A DNA stretch of 64,000 nt, from positions 21,266,001 to 21,330,000 of the forward strand of contig OX485804.1 in assembly GCA_950295325.1 (NCBI GenBank), given 5' to 3'. This DNA is from Polytrichum commune. Lineage: Eukaryota; Streptophyta; Polytrichopsida; Polytrichales; Polytrichaceae. A program made the translations under genes and the position numbers. The number at the start of each line of letters is the position of its first letter. Position 1 is the stretch's first letter. Positions 1 through 12,115 of the stretch are shown one piece after another. Under the pieces are notes generated by a model that saw only the letters and a program-made list of their open reading frames with translations, had not been told where the DNA came from and did no database searches.

Positions 1-31
1 CGCTCGTCGTGGGCCGAGCCGGCGTCTCCAC

Positions 32-706
32 ATGGAAGCTCCCCGGTGCGACCCCTCCCCTGTCGACTCCGTTCCTCCTCCCGCAAACTCGTCCGTGATC
101 GTTGGCCCTCCTTGCCTTGCTTCCCCCAAATTAATCAATAGTGCCACAATTCAACCGGCTCCGCATGCTCTCCTCGACACCCCCGCCATGCCCATCGTCC
201 CCGGGATTGATGTCACCAAAGCCAAGGTGCCCTTCTTTGTCCCTGAAACCCCTTTTCACCGTTGCTTTCCTCTTGTCTCCGCGTGCCGAGAGGTTTACGA
301 GCGCCCATCCCAAACCGCCCTCATTATTTTCCCCACTCCATTTTTATTCTTATCTTTGTACGGCATTGTTTCACAGGTGGCTCCCCACTCGCTTGGTGGC
401 CGGCCCTCCTTGACTTCTTCATTGGATAGGCATGCCCTCAAGGCTGCATCTTTCGAGTCCGATCGTTGTCTGGCCCTCCGGAGAAGTGCAAGACGTTCCC
501 TCTTGCAAACGCCCTCATATTCTACTTACAATACCACCTCGTACAATTTGGGAGTGCGTCCGGATATATGGAAGAACGACATATATTCCGGTCCAGTCAA
601 CAAACATGGATACAATCGTGGGCCGGAGATTTTCAGAGCCATGGAGACTACCAAAAACAAGGACATAGCCGCAAAAAAAATAGTGGGACTAGAAACGTCT
701 ACTTGA
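32..706 (+). other. Unassigned 224-codon open frame, GC-rich window start
   Basis: An open frame with an ATG at 32 runs through a C-rich, coding-looking stretch that turns AT-rich after about 720. I recognise no domain. Its early part is rich in proline and serine and its later part has no clear motif; overlapping frames are also open. It could be a fragment of a retroelement or of a gene whose 5' part lies outside the window. I would not treat it as a proven gene. Confidence 0.15.
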
Positions 707-719
707 TATGTAAATTTGT

Positions 720-1146
720 GTAGGGGTAGAACGTAGTGCTTGGCTCTCTATTATATTTGAATTTTTTCAAGACATTGATGGTATTTCCATTATATTTGTA
801 TTTCAAGCCCATTGAATAGATTCAATATGCAATCATTCTCCTCATAGTCCCTTCCTTTGGCATCAATTTCTCATTTCATATGCAAATGTTTTCATTTATG
901 CTTCATATTTGTTTTCACTTTCATGCACTTATGTCTGATAATTATATCCAAAACTATATATATGGGATTCTTATGTTGTCATTATTGGTCCACATTTGAA
1001 AATTGCGTCCTTAAAAAGTCTCAAAATCATCAAAAAGTCTCCAATTACTGAATATAGTGATTCAAGCATTCAAGGTCTTTTCAAAGTTCATCAAAACTAT
1101 GAAGTTTTTGAATTGATCTTAACACTCATTGGGGGGTGTTTAACCA
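720..1146. other. AT-rich spacer
   Basis: No gene, RNA or clear repeat seen. The only open frames are short and lack motifs. Confidence 0.5.
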
Positions 1147-1745
1147 ACTCCCTACCTAAATTTGATTGCAACCAACTGGGATGTTGCACATGAGGAATTC
1201 GAGCTCCTTAAACTCTTATGATAATCATCTATATGAGCGAGGGCCTTATGCCTCATTCTCAATGAAGGGAAAATGCCCCACCTCAAGTAAAGGGGTTTAG
1301 GGTTTAGGGTTTAGGGTAACCTTTTTAAGCAAGTAACATTTATTTTGTGCATTGTATTTTTGTGCATAGGTGCTTAAGGTTGTGAACATCAAGTGGTTAT
1401 CCTAGGATTGGGCTCCCTGGGTTCACCCAAGAGAGTTACGCCACTCTTTGTTTCCAAGTTCTAGTGGCCTTGTATTTTTCTTGGGTAAGAGAACAAATCT
1501 CACTTGGAAAGAAAGAAAGAAAGAATAATCAAACAAGCCATTCATTTTGAGGCTCAAGCCTCAGAGTTATGCATGGAAAATTCAATAATGCATGGATATA
1601 AATATAGATATTCAATTCAAAATATAGATTACCGAGTATGCTCATGTTAAGAAAGATGTACATATGTGCCATTTAGGTGTCCTTACATGTAGACCATTAA
1701 TTGCACTAGTTTTGTAGTTTTAGAAAATCAATTTCCTGAAACTTG
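1147..1745 (+). repeat. Dispersed repeat family 1, copy 1 (carries telomere-like heptamers)
   Basis: This stretch is repeated in the same orientation at 7138-7733, with long shared blocks such as the one around CTCATTCTCAAT and the one around GTGTCCTTACATGTAGAC. Divergence is substantial, with substitutions and small indels throughout. The unit contains TTTAGGG heptamers at 1292-1317 (about 3.5 units), so this interstitial telomere-like tract belongs to the repeat. No TG...CA ends and no coding sequence were seen, so I do not call it an LTR. The two copies flank the dehydrogenase gene at a spacing of about 6 kb. Confidence 0.75.
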
Positions 1746-3445
1746 GCATGCTAGAAATACTTATAATGATGTTGTCTCTTAATTTGTATGTAAGATCTTG
1801 TCTAGATAGTCTTCAATTGATAGTGACAATACACTTATAAGCTACTAGTAACATTTGTCACATTTAGAAAGTAATTATAAATTTAGTACAAGCATATGAA
1901 TCATACACAATTGACCTACACTATTGAAAACTTGGCCTATAAAATTGAAAAATTTGCAAATCTAGCTCAATGGTAATTTTGCATTCTCATTTCATCGCGG
2001 TTACCTTCTATTGCACTAGCATAGTAATCCTAAAACATTTATTTTCTTTCTATAAATGCGGGCCCAACCTTCCACACAAAAATTTGAATGTATTACATTT
2101 CACTTGGGTTCACTTCCTAAATTCATTCTCCATCCACGACCCCAACAACAACCGGTCTATAAATATGTACATTCATTCTTAATTTCATATGCTTCTCTCT
2201 CTATACCCTCTACTCTCATAAATCAAGTTTAAAATTACAAACTTCTCCCATTCTCCTTGCAAAAGCAATGCTTAAATGTCCAAAATATATTTTAGAAGTT
2301 TGAACCAAAACATGTACAATCTTAAGATCAAAATAAGGTTGCTCCTCCTCTCTTCCTCTCCTTCATTGCAAGTATGCTTGCTGAAATTCAAGGTGAAAAC
2401 AAGCAAAAACAACGAGTGAACACAAGAGAAGAAAAGACCCAAGAGAATGATCAAACTTGATTTTCTTTTTCAAAACTCTCTATTTTGTGCATATATTAAA
2501 AAAATCAGCACATTCAATTTTTGGTCCACTATCATCCCTCTTAGTTTACATTCGGTTTACACCTACTGAGGAGCCCAAGGCTTTGTAAATCGATTTTTTA
2601 AGAAGTCGGATCATGAAAGTTGGACCATGTAGTCAAATCATTGAAGTAAATTGGCCCTTACTAACACTAAAATCCAACACTAACCAGAGTACCACATGGT
2701 CCACCTATAAAAACAGGCACCAAGTGGCCCGCACTTTCATGTTGACTCGGACATGAGAGAGAGGACTGAATGGACTTCGCATATCATGGGAGAAGTCTCT
2801 TCTGTTCCTATTTCTATTTGCTTTTTGTTTGGGCACATGGCTGGTCAGTACGTCTAACCAGTTCCTGGCAGAATTATTAGCTCCACGCTCCACAATGATG
2901 AAGGCGTGAAAGAGGGGCCTTCAGGAGGTCACTTAGGCTCTTGTGTCACAGGTTTCTTGGCTTGGAGAGGGGCTTAAAATATATGCTAGGAATCTCGTCG
3001 ACCTGGTCTGATTTGCGAGTACAAGTAATGAGAGGGATGTCGGACAAACACTCTTCCAATGTCTAACTAGTCTACAGTGCTGCCATATTTATGCAGAAAC
3101 TAATTTTCGATCCCTGATGAACTGAATCTCCAGGGTGGGACAGTTGCTTGGAAGTGCCGATCTCAAGTAAGGATCGGCGCCTTGTTGTCGTAGAATATAG
3201 CTTTCAGAGGCTCGAAGCTTGCTCCAGCTCCCAGTTGATTCATCTGGATTTCAAGCACACGTCTCTTTTGACGTTGTCACATGTGATCTGCACGTTCGTA
3301 GATTGTCTGCTTATTCCAAAGAGGCGATACAGAATAGAAAGCAACAGTATTCATACAGCACGTACTGTGAAAATTTGAAGGTGTGTTGAGAAGCAGAGAA
3401 TCCTGTAAAGTGTGTCTTTGAATTAAGCGACCTCGTTCAGGAAGG
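1746..3445. other. Intergenic, upstream of the dehydrogenase
   Basis: AT-rich until about 2690, then more balanced. No gene was recognised. A TATA-like TATAAAAA occurs at about 2706, too far (about 740 bp) from the dehydrogenase start to be its obvious TATA box unless there is a long leader or a further upstream exon. Confidence 0.4.
2716..2775 (+). repeat. Short inverted-repeat sequence related to the one beside the left direct repeat
   Basis: The segment has a small hairpin (TCATGT ... ACATGA arms around TGACTCGG). It resembles 37351-37410 in the block that runs from GCAC(C/T)AAG through CATGTTGAC and GGACATGAGAG to a GGAC. The second occurrence is just outside the left 219-bp direct repeat. 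It is probably a diverged dispersed repeat of unknown type. Confidence 0.4.
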
Positions 3446-4489
3446 ATGGACATATTACACAATCAACATGCAGCTTCCCCCTCCGCAAAAAGGTATGTAT
3501 TGTTTGAGCGCCATGGCCATGGCCATGGCCATGTCTGTCATGCATTGAGTTTCATTGCACAATGTCCTGTCACTTCCCAATTGCATTGTGTGGGGACGAG
3601 AATTTAATAAGTTTTGACATGATTGAATCAATTTTATATAGGAGCTGTGGCCTACTAATGCTATGCTACGTATTTGTTTGAAAGGCTGGAAGGAAAAGTC
3701 GCAGTAATTACGGGCGGGGCGAGTGGGATTGGAGCGACCACGGTGAGGTTGTTTGCAACCCATGGAGCTTCGGTTGTGTTTGGTGACATCCAAGACGACC
3801 TCGGTGAAGCTCTGGCACAAACATTGAAGAATTCACAACTTGAAGTTTCTTACGTCCATTGCGATGTTAGGCAGGAGGCAGATGTACAGAGATTGGTGGA
3901 ATTTGCTGTGGAGAAGCACGGGCACCTCGACATTATGTACAACAATGCGGGTGTAGTAGGGAAGATGGACGCGGACATCAAGGACTTGGACATGGAGAAC
4001 GTGGACGCGGTGTATTCTGTGAACCTCCGAGGAGCGCTGCTTGGAACGAAGTACGCTGCAAGGGTGATGATTCCCGCAAAAAAAGGCGTCATCCTCTCCA
4101 CCGCGAGCACGGCCAGCTTCATGCCCGGAACAGCCCCGCATCCCTACAACATCAGCAAGTTTGCATTGCTGGGGCTGGTGAAGAGCGCTGCGTATGAGCT
4201 CGCGCAGCACGGTATCCGTGTCAACTGCGTGTCGCCCCACACGTTGCCGACGCCTCTTACCATCTCGGCCTACCAAAGCCTCGCACCTCATTTGGCTTGC
4301 AAGGAGCTCCAGGCTCTGATCCTGGACTCCTCGGAATTGAAAGGAGCAGCCTTAACCACCGACGACATCGCGAATGCCGCGCTGTTTCTTGTCAGCGATG
4401 ATGCCAAGTGCATCACGGGGCACAACTTGGTGGTCGACTGGGGGTTCACTTCGAGCAAGACATATTTGCCAATCCCAGTGCAATTGTAG
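3446..4489 (+). CDS. NAD-dependent short-chain dehydrogenase/reductase, plant SDR110C type (2 exons)
   Basis: This encodes a classical short-chain dehydrogenase of 283 residues, probably cytosolic. Such enzymes oxidise hydroxyl groups of terpenoid, lignan or abscisic-acid-type substrates; the substrate cannot be read from the sequence. Exon 1 is 3446-3492 (ATG at 3446, donor AG/GTATGT) and exon 2 is 3685-4489 (acceptor TTTGAAAG/G, with a CTAAT branch-point-like motif at 3652). The joined exons keep frame and give the typical start ending SPSAKR-LEGKVAVITGG. Visible motifs are the cofactor loop TGGASGIG (residues 25-32), an acidic residue after beta-2 (GDIQDD) that favours NAD(H), NNAG at 102-105, and the catalytic YNISK with Tyr170 and Lys174. 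The C-terminus has TGHNLVVDWG. Length and motif order match secoisolariciresinol/xanthoxin dehydrogenase-like plant enzymes. The frame is intact. An AATAAA lies at about 4615. The 192-bp intron contains four GCCATG units. Confidence 0.9.
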
Positions 4490-5930
4490 ACACTCCATTA
4501 ATATCTGTAATCAGGTTCCCCTTGGCTAATTTATCAATATTCCACACTATTTTGAATATTTACTACCACAAGAACAAAATGTAATCTTTTCTTTCTATTG
4601 CGGTTGCTTTATTGATGAATAAACAAGGCTACAAGTTTTGTGTACATGTTTTAACCCAAGGTACACTACTAGCATACGAGTCTTAGACAATTGTCCTACG
4701 TCACTAGAAACTTGTCCTAGGAAAAATTCAAATCTAGCACATTGATAGATTTGCATTGTTCTTTTCATCTACGTGGGACAATTGCATATGACTTGTGTGC
4801 TAGTAGTGGTGATTATCTTGGGTAAATAGGGAACTTAATTGCACATGTCAGTGTAGATAATTATGGAATTTGAGTTAGTTCTAGGTCTTGGATGTCAAAC
4901 TGGATGATACTAATTATTATGTGTTGGACAGGTGGTCAAATCAAGCAATTTAAGCCTTTCTTGCCCCTGGGTCCGTTACATGGTAACCTTAAATTTTAGT
5001 CCACCTCCTTTGTTACATGGATTTCAAGCCTTTTAAATCACCATTTTTTGATCGGGCTTTTGCTTGTGTTACATAAGTTCAACACACATTTTTGGTAAAA
5101 AAACAATCCATAGAAATCTCACAAAATCCAACGGTGTCAAATTTCAATAACCCATGTAGGGGCAACTTTGAGAATACTAATCTTTTCTATAAATGGATGA
5201 TTGGTTTACCATAGACCCTCAAAAAAGTCTATATGCATATTCCCCATTCAAAATAGAGTAATCTCCCTTTTTTTAAAGATTGGTTTGGACTCTTTATGAT
5301 GACGTTATGGTTGGTTAAAGTCTATTGACCGATTTCTAGGCTTACTCATGTGGAAAATTCCCATCCCCTTGAGCATGATGAAGATGATTATGGGCTTGCC
5401 CGTTTATTTGTCCGGATTTTTTCGAGCAATGCCAATTATTTCCTACCCGCCCCGCCCTGCCAATAATTCATCGTTCTACCTATAATACCTACTAAATAAC
5501 ATCTCACGTGCAATTATCTCAAAATTGGTTTATGTATTATGTCCCGTTTATATGATATTGTGCATAATTGCCTTTATTTCATGTACCAAAAAAATTCTAT
5601 ATATATGTTGCTAGTGAGAGGAATTTATCATCTCCAACCTCCCTACGAGCACTAGTTCCTACCTACCCCCACCCTTATGTAGTAAACATTTAAATATAAT
5701 ATGTGACTATTTTGCATGCCATGTCACAAAACACTGACCTAGGCAAAGTGCTTGGTTGTCACATGTAGGGCAATCAAATTGTTATTTTTGATAATATGTT
5801 CCACAATTTCTTCTTTTCCGTTCTTTATGGTCACTCCACATCATGCTCTAATGAAGCATGTGTGCATTTTTAACTCCTTTCTCCATCGTGCATGTAGATG
5901 TAGGCCGTTTATCGAACAACGTTAATGTCT
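4490..5930. other. Intergenic, AT-rich
   Basis: Holds the 3' end of the dehydrogenase transcript (AATAAA at about 4615). I see no further gene; scattered short repeats only. Confidence 0.45.
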
Positions 5931-5933
5931 TTG

Positions 5934-6360
5934 CTATTGCATAATTAAATTCCCTATGGGATAATTTTTTATTTCACCCTTCTCTTGCATATTAATTCTA
6001 TACAAGACCCATGAGTTCACCAATGACATGTCAAGAGTGTGCAAAAATAAACAATGCCACCACTTGTGGTCTTTGTTTTGAACCGTGTGGTAGCCTCGAA
6101 GTTGATCCACCACATCCACACTTCTCATGTGAGCTTGGTAATGAATAATGAACTAGAATTGGGAAAGAAGGAATGGATTTCTCCGGAGTCTTATGCCACC
6201 TTTTCACAAACACAACATCATTCATGTCAATAAGTGAGAACGTCATGCTCAACAAACTAATTGGCTTATTTTCATACCAAGTTATTGCTACTAGTAAATT
6301 AGATGCATGCATTCTCCATAATAAGTCTCCCCTCTTTGGACACTCTTTAGCCAAAGTCAA
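5934..6360 (-). pseudogene. piggyBac-like transposase relic (DDE_Tnp_1_7 C-terminal part)
   Basis: Read on the minus strand, two overlapping frames give consecutive parts of a piggyBac-type transposase. The upstream part has LLVAITWYENKPISLLSM, matching the family's block of a W-x-D/E-x-K/x followed by x-x-LLS. The downstream part has MRSVDVVDQLRGYHT and KWWHCLFLHTLDMSLVNSW, matching the MGGVDLxDQLRxYxxxRKxKKWWxRLFFxxLDxxxVNAxxLY signature. The switch of frame between them (about 6130) shows at least one frameshift. No intact gene or TTAA-flanked ends were found. The match is to the C-terminal part of the catalytic domain, so this is a truncated, dead copy. piggyBac elements are uncommon in plant genomes. 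Confidence 0.7.
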
Positions 6361-7137
6361 TGCTCATGGCCATCCCTTTCTATTGGTCTTGGTAGTACTT
6401 GTTGCACCTACCCCTTTCTAGATCAAATCATGATGTTAAAAAGTTGTCACATGTTACAATATGGCCTTATATGAATATTATGTTCAGATACATAGATGAA
6501 TTCACATTTTGTAATGCAAGGAGATCTCTTGTGGAAATTTTGACAATCTTCCCTAGTATGCCCAATTCGTATTTGTCATAATATTGAACATCTAACCCTA
6601 CATGTGCGCAATCATAGCTCTAGCTTACAAGCAATGTTGGAAAATCAAAACAAATATTCATAACGCAGCCATTCACATTTGATTTGGTGAGAGTTCTGAA
6701 TTGGAGCCTAATTGCAGCTCTTGTGACCTTGGCCAATGAACTTTGAACATGCAGATTCTTAGAAAGTTTTTTTTTTCTTGCATTGAGCCAACACCCACAA
6801 CTAATGAATACCATGTGACTCCTTCATGAGCACTAAATTGCCTAATTAAAAGAGAAGGAGCATGCTCAAAGGTATGAATAAAAGGGATTGGAGTAGCAAG
6901 AACTTGAGCTACATGAGGGTGCAAAACAATAGTGGAACCCTGTCCGAAGCTCACAAAATTCAATGATCCCAAAAAAATTCAAGTTGATTTGCAAAGCAAA
7001 AGGCAAATTGAAGTAGCAGCTTGAAGCGAGCTTCGTTGAGAAGGAAGGATGTAGCAATTAGGCAAGGAAAAACTTGCATAGGGGGGGGGATCCCAAATTG
7101 AAATGTGGGCAAACCTTCATACATGTTTGTTGAAGCC
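6361..7137. other. Probable upstream remains of the piggyBac-like element
   Basis: Several short minus-strand open frames overlap here, but I cannot align them to the transposase. No other gene seen. A run of nine G at 7081. Confidence 0.25.
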
Positions 7138-7733
7138 TCCCCCTACTAGAATTTGATTGCAACCGGTTGGAATGTTGCACATGAGGAGTTTGAGCTCCTT
7201 AAACTCTTATGATAATTATCTATATGAGGGAGGGCCTTATGCCTCATTCTCAATCAAGGAAAAATGCCCCACCTCAAGGAAAGGGGTTAGGGTTTAGGGT
7301 GACCTTTTTTTTTTTGGTAAGAAATTATGTCTTGGTTGCATAGGTGCTTAGGGTTACAAACATCACGTGGTCATCCTAGGATTGGGTTGTGCGGTTCCCC
7401 TGGTTCACCCAAGAGAGTTACGCCACTCTTTTTTTCTAGGTCTTAGTGGCTTTGTATTTTTTTGGGTAATAGAATAAATTTCATTTGTAAAAAAAGAAAG
7501 AACAAACAAACAAACAAATCGTTCATTCTGAGGCTCAAGCCTCAAAGTTTTGCATGGGAAATTTAATAATGTATGGATATTATTATAGACATTCTATTCA
7601 AATTATAGATTACCAAGTATGCTAATGTTAAGAAAGATGTACATATGTGCCATTTAGGTGTCCTTACATGTAGACTATTAATCGCACTAGTTTTTGTAGT
7701 TTTATGAAATCGATTCCCCCGGAAGTGGCACAA
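7138..7733 (+). repeat. Dispersed repeat family 1, copy 2
   Basis: Second direct copy of the 1147-1745 unit, similar along its whole length with many substitutions. It has a shorter TTTAGGG tract at 7283-7300. It shares the GAGGCTCAAGCCTCA palindrome-like block and the terminal GTGTCCTTACATGTAGAC block with copy 1. Confidence 0.75.
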
Positions 7734-8024
7734 TGTAACCTAAATCAGACTAACTGGAGTTATGTACGTTTGCAACAAATGAGGCTATTTAAATACTCTT
7801 TATACACTTAAATTAACACCATAACATTATTCAACTGATGAGATGTGTTCATAGGCCCTGTAATAGAATCGAGAATAAGGCCTCCGAATGTTGGAATCCC
7901 AATGCTTCAAACGGAATATGAAATTAGGGTAAATGTTGAAAAGAGTCAAGGAGTCTCTCATGTTGTGATGTATGCATAACATTATTTAGCCATGTGGGTC
8001 CGTTCCATGACCTTGGAATATGTC

Positions 8025-8365
8025 AATTATATTTTGTGCCCTCCAAACAAAGTAAGGATATTCATTTATTATTCATATATTTAGATTGAACTTGAAATTT
8101 GGGTGGAGTTATACTCCTAACCATGTACAAGAATCATTGTTCATCTCATGAATATTTACATGAAACATTGTTCATCCTAGTATAATTCCCTAAAAATATT
8201 ATTCATAGCAACAATATCATTAAAAATGCCAACATTATTCACAATATTCTTATTGTTCATTATTTGTATTGGCGTCAGGTTTTTCCCATGAAAGTATAAT
8301 AGTGGAGGCCCATGTCAAATGCCAAACATAAAATCAAATGCAACCATGCAACTAAACAATGTTAT
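8025..8365 (+). repeat. Dispersed repeat family 2, copy 1
   Basis: Shares a colinear ~340-bp segment with 9475-9830: an AACAAAGTAA block, GGGTGGA(G/A)TTATACTCC, repeated ATTGTTCATC units, and AGTGGAGGCCCATGTCAAA near the end. No coding sequence. Degenerate tandem ATTGTTCAT motifs dominate the middle. Confidence 0.65.
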
Positions 8366-8589
8366 GTTGCGAGGATGCCTTTCCCATTTGTATGCAAGAG
8401 TAATGTTAATGACTCATGACAAGTGCAATTGTGGCATGGCACCCCATATCCCCCTCAGAAGTTAGCATTTGCTTGTCACTTTAAGGTGTGTGGGTGTTAT
8501 TTGGGTTATTATTCATGTTCTTCAACTTCTACCGATTGGATTTAGTGTTGCATTAGTAAATCTATAGATTGAGTGTGGAACAATTAATT

Positions 8590-8720
8590 AGATTTTGAGA
8601 TATAATTTAATCTCTTTGGAATAGATGTCTTTACGATGTTTGTTCTTTGATCCTCACCTAACCACACACCAATCAAATTTAGGTGCTGAGTTAAGAAAAT
8701 TAACCAAATAACACCCGCAT
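8590..8720 (+). repeat. Dispersed repeat family 3, copy 1
   Basis: A ~120-bp segment around ATGATGTTTG and TTTGATCCTCAC that recurs at 9840-9960 and 11985-12115 in the same orientation, each ending near a block like CATCTACCTTAT. In copies 1 and 2 it follows family 2, so the two may be parts of one larger decayed element. Confidence 0.55.
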
Positions 8721-9474
8721 ACCTTATGTAAATTGTTTGATTCTCCCATCCAAACTTGATTTTTTTAGCATTAACACCCCCATAGACTCCAACTCCTCAT
8801 GCCAAAAAGATCTAACAAAAGGGGGGGGGGGGGGAAACAAGGGATCCACATCATGACAAAACTAAAATAAAGCATGTGCGCCTCAGTACGTGGTTACTCC
8901 CCTTTATTGAACACTTATATTTGAGTGATGTGTGACAAGGCTCGTACTTAAGAAAAGACACCTATGATGCTAAGTTTTTCAAAACAAAAGTCTCCATTGA
9001 ACTGCTCTAGGATAACTTCTTCCTACTCATTTATTGTCCATTGCGTATTGTTGTATGCGTCGTGTCTCGGGCGATGTTGCGTTTATGTACTGAAGAGCCT
9101 CACACTATCCAATCACTAAGCCAATCAAGGACCAAGGTGACACACCACAAGTGTGGTTTCCACGCTACGTGCACTACTAGCATACGAGTCCTACGCAATC
9201 ATTCCATGTCGATGAAAGGACAATGCAAATTTATCATCATGCTAGATTTGCAAATTTTCAAGTTACACAGGACAAGTTTCCATTGACATAAGTCAAATGT
9301 CTAGGACTCATATAAAGTATAAGATAACAACAACTTAAATTAAAAGCATAAAAGAAAAATATTACTTTGATACTTCACACATTATTTTATCAAAAATAAA
9401 GATTGTCAACACTTCATTCGACTCCTTATATTGCATCCATACCCTCTTATAAAAATTATTCAGCAGAATAGTCA

Positions 9475-9960
9475 ATTTTTATTCTATGGGGCCTCTGAAC
9501 AAAGTAATAATATTAATTTTCTATTCATACATTCAAACCGACACTTGGATATTTGGGTGGAATTATACTCCCATCCTACTTACAAGAATCATTGTTCATC
9601 CCAACACTATTCACATGAACCACTGTTCATCTGGGCATTGTTCATTATAAATACTATTCATAGCATCACTATTCACTGACAATATCCACTCTATTCAAAA
9701 TGTTCATATTGTTCACACCAATATCAATTTCTTCTTATTATCTGAGTTTCTTCCCATAAAGATAAGATAGTGGAGGCCCATGTCAAAGGCTAAATATAGA
9801 ATGAAACACAACCATACAACTTAATAATGAGAGGGTCCTTTAAACATGTGTCTTTATGATGTTTGCTTTTTGATCCTCACTGAACCACATACCAATCAAT
9901 TATAGGGTCCAATTAAGAGATCGAGCCACTTAAAACCCATCTACCTTATTATCCCATGGC
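9475..9960 (+). repeat. Dispersed repeat families 2 and 3, second copies
   Basis: 9475-9830 matches 8025-8365, and 9840-9960 matches 8590-8720. The order is the same at both places, which supports a single composite element that has decayed and acquired different spacers. Confidence 0.6.
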
Positions 9961-10384
9961 CCAAATCTGTACAAGACATGGGAAAAGTTTTGGGAGCTGC
10001 CCAAGGCAATGAGGTGCCTTCAGATGTGAATATGACATTATAATCAAATATGGTCAGATGGAAATTAAAATTTAATTTAATTAATTTAAACAATTTTGCA
10101 TGTGCATGATATTTTTGTTAGATAATAGAGTCCACTATAATTTCGCAAATGAGAAGTTTAAGTCGTGGGGTGGAAAAACTGCCCACTGTGAGCATGAGCA
10201 TTTTAGGGATTTACCATGGTCCAGAAGCATGTTAACATATAATTTTGCAGGTAGAAAGTGAATGTTGAGAGTTGAACACCACGACGTGCTCAAGCCCCAA
10301 GTGTCTTCTTAAGCTGACCTTTGAGTATGGCCAGGCTTGATATGAAATGTGCTTCGACGATTGTATGGATTTTTGGATACCTGT

Positions 10385-11520
10385 TTGATTTTTTTCAAAA
10401 GGGTGGAGGATGGGGAAAGATCACCCATCCAAGATCATCACGAGGTAGCCTGGAAGCAAGCCGATTTCTAGATGATCCTTGATGCCAGGAAATCCCTCCC
10501 CAGTTATCTATAAAATGTGAGCACACTTTGCAGCCAAGTTTGACTATATTTGATTCAGGTTGAGTGTACCCAGGGACTATTCATATTGACTGGATGTCCG
10601 TGGAGTTAGCCAAATTTCACGTGGTGGAGGATGGGGCTAGAATTCTCAGCTTAGATCATCATGAGGTCACTAGGCAGGCCAACCTGTAGATGATCCAAAT
10701 CGAAAACTCCAGCCTCATCCTCTACTAAATGTGAGGATTTACTGAATGTCTCTCAATCTTATGAAGTTTCAGGTGGAGGATGGGGCTAGAATTTTCGACT
10801 TGGATCATCATGTGGTGGCCACGCCAGCTCCAGGTGGTCTGAATCCGAAAACTCCAACCCTGCCTTCTCCTAAATAGGAGCACGCTTTGCAGTCCTTGAC
10901 TTGGAAAATGTAATTATGGTTTCCTGCACAGGACCTACAATTGAAATCACAAAGAGATGAGTCGGTTGTTGTGACTTTACAAAATCTGGAATTGACAAAG
11001 AAGACATTTCTGAGTTGGAGAATCATTTAAATACTCTTGGAGTATTACAAACAGTGTCTTACATTGAACAGGGGCCAAAGGAACCACAATATATCTCCCA
11101 ACATGCAGTCCACTGCCAAACAACTGCTTTTTAAAGTTGAGGATCAGGAAACCAATCAAGCCCCGATAACGGTCCGGAAACCCATGATCACATGAGTCAC
11201 ATAATATTGTTACACAGTGGTTTGCTACTAGACTCTTGCACATGTATTAAAATTGATGATTTCAAGACGGAACAACCAGGCTTGTCCATGTTGTGGGGCT
11301 TTCACAGAATTGAATTTCACTAAAGTCCTGCCAAAGGCTCTAACTTGCAAAGTCAGGGCCGATCATTAAAAACTGCTAAGCATTGAAGGAAAATCAGCTC
11401 CAGCTACTTCAAGTTTGAATCCAAGATCAGCTTCCCCCACAAACTTGAATGGTCTCTACAATCTGCCCAGTGCATACCCACCCGAGCACCTCCTTTCTAG
11501 GTGCTCATAATTGATCTAGG
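10385..11520 (-). repeat. Kilobase-scale dispersed repeat family 4, copy 1 (inverted relative to 27.6-29.4 kb)
   Basis: Its reverse complement resembles 27640-29370 in several blocks in colinear order. One runs from GGGTATGCACTG through CAAGTAGCT to TAGCAGTTTT. Another runs from TTGATTGGTTTCCT to TTGGGAGATATATTGTG. A third, repeated group centres on GGTGGAGGATGGGGC and GATCATC. Around the second block both copies keep a similar short peptide frame (LIGFL...GSxLHxGRYIV), which hints at former coding. Within this copy the GGAGGATGGGGC segment itself occurs three times (10405, 10625, 10775). Family unknown. Confidence 0.6.
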
Positions 11521-11984
11521 GACTCAGCTTCCTGCTCTCACTTGTTTGATGAAAGAAAGACTAAGCGATGAATGCAGATTGAGAAAATATTGGGAAAGTT
11601 GGAAAATCTTTCTGGGCCAGATTTTTTACCTTGTCTATCCATGTCTTGTTAATTTCACCTGAGGTAGTTTACTTACTAGATTTAAACCCATAAGTGTCCA
11701 AGAGGCCCAGATTAGGCCTCTCTCTAAGGTATGTGGGTGTTATTTGTTTTGTTTTTCATGTTCTCCAACTTCTACCTATAAGATTTACGTAACAATACTC
11801 ATGTTGCATTAGAAAATCTACGATGAAACATCTGTTAAAACCATATAAAAAAAACGGACCTCCCTTGATTTAGTCATGGTTATCGGAAGTGCATGTTTGT
11901 AGATTTCTTAACTGAATACATAGGCCCTCCCAATTATGTACACCATTGAGTGTAGAGTAGTTATTAACATTTAAAGACGTGGTC

Positions 11985-12115
11985 CAATCTCTTTTAAACA
12001 TGTGCCCTCATGATGTTTGCTATTTGATCTTCACCAAACAATACACTAATTATATTTAGGGGACTAATAAAAAAATAAGCCATTTAAGACCCATCTACCT
12101 TATGCACAAAAACAT
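11985..12115 (+). repeat. Dispersed repeat family 3, copy 3
   Basis: Third copy of the segment at 8590-8720, here without a neighbouring family 2 copy. Confidence 0.5.

Noticed and set aside
1292..1317. Chromosome end or fusion point
   Set aside because: The heptamers are few and recur within the second copy of the same dispersed repeat.
3833..4291. Minus-strand open frames over the dehydrogenase
   Set aside because: Shadow frames of a well-supported plus-strand gene.
1147..7733. LTR element carrying the dehydrogenase
   Set aside because: The two repeat copies are too diverged and lack LTR ends; no retroelement proteins occur between them.
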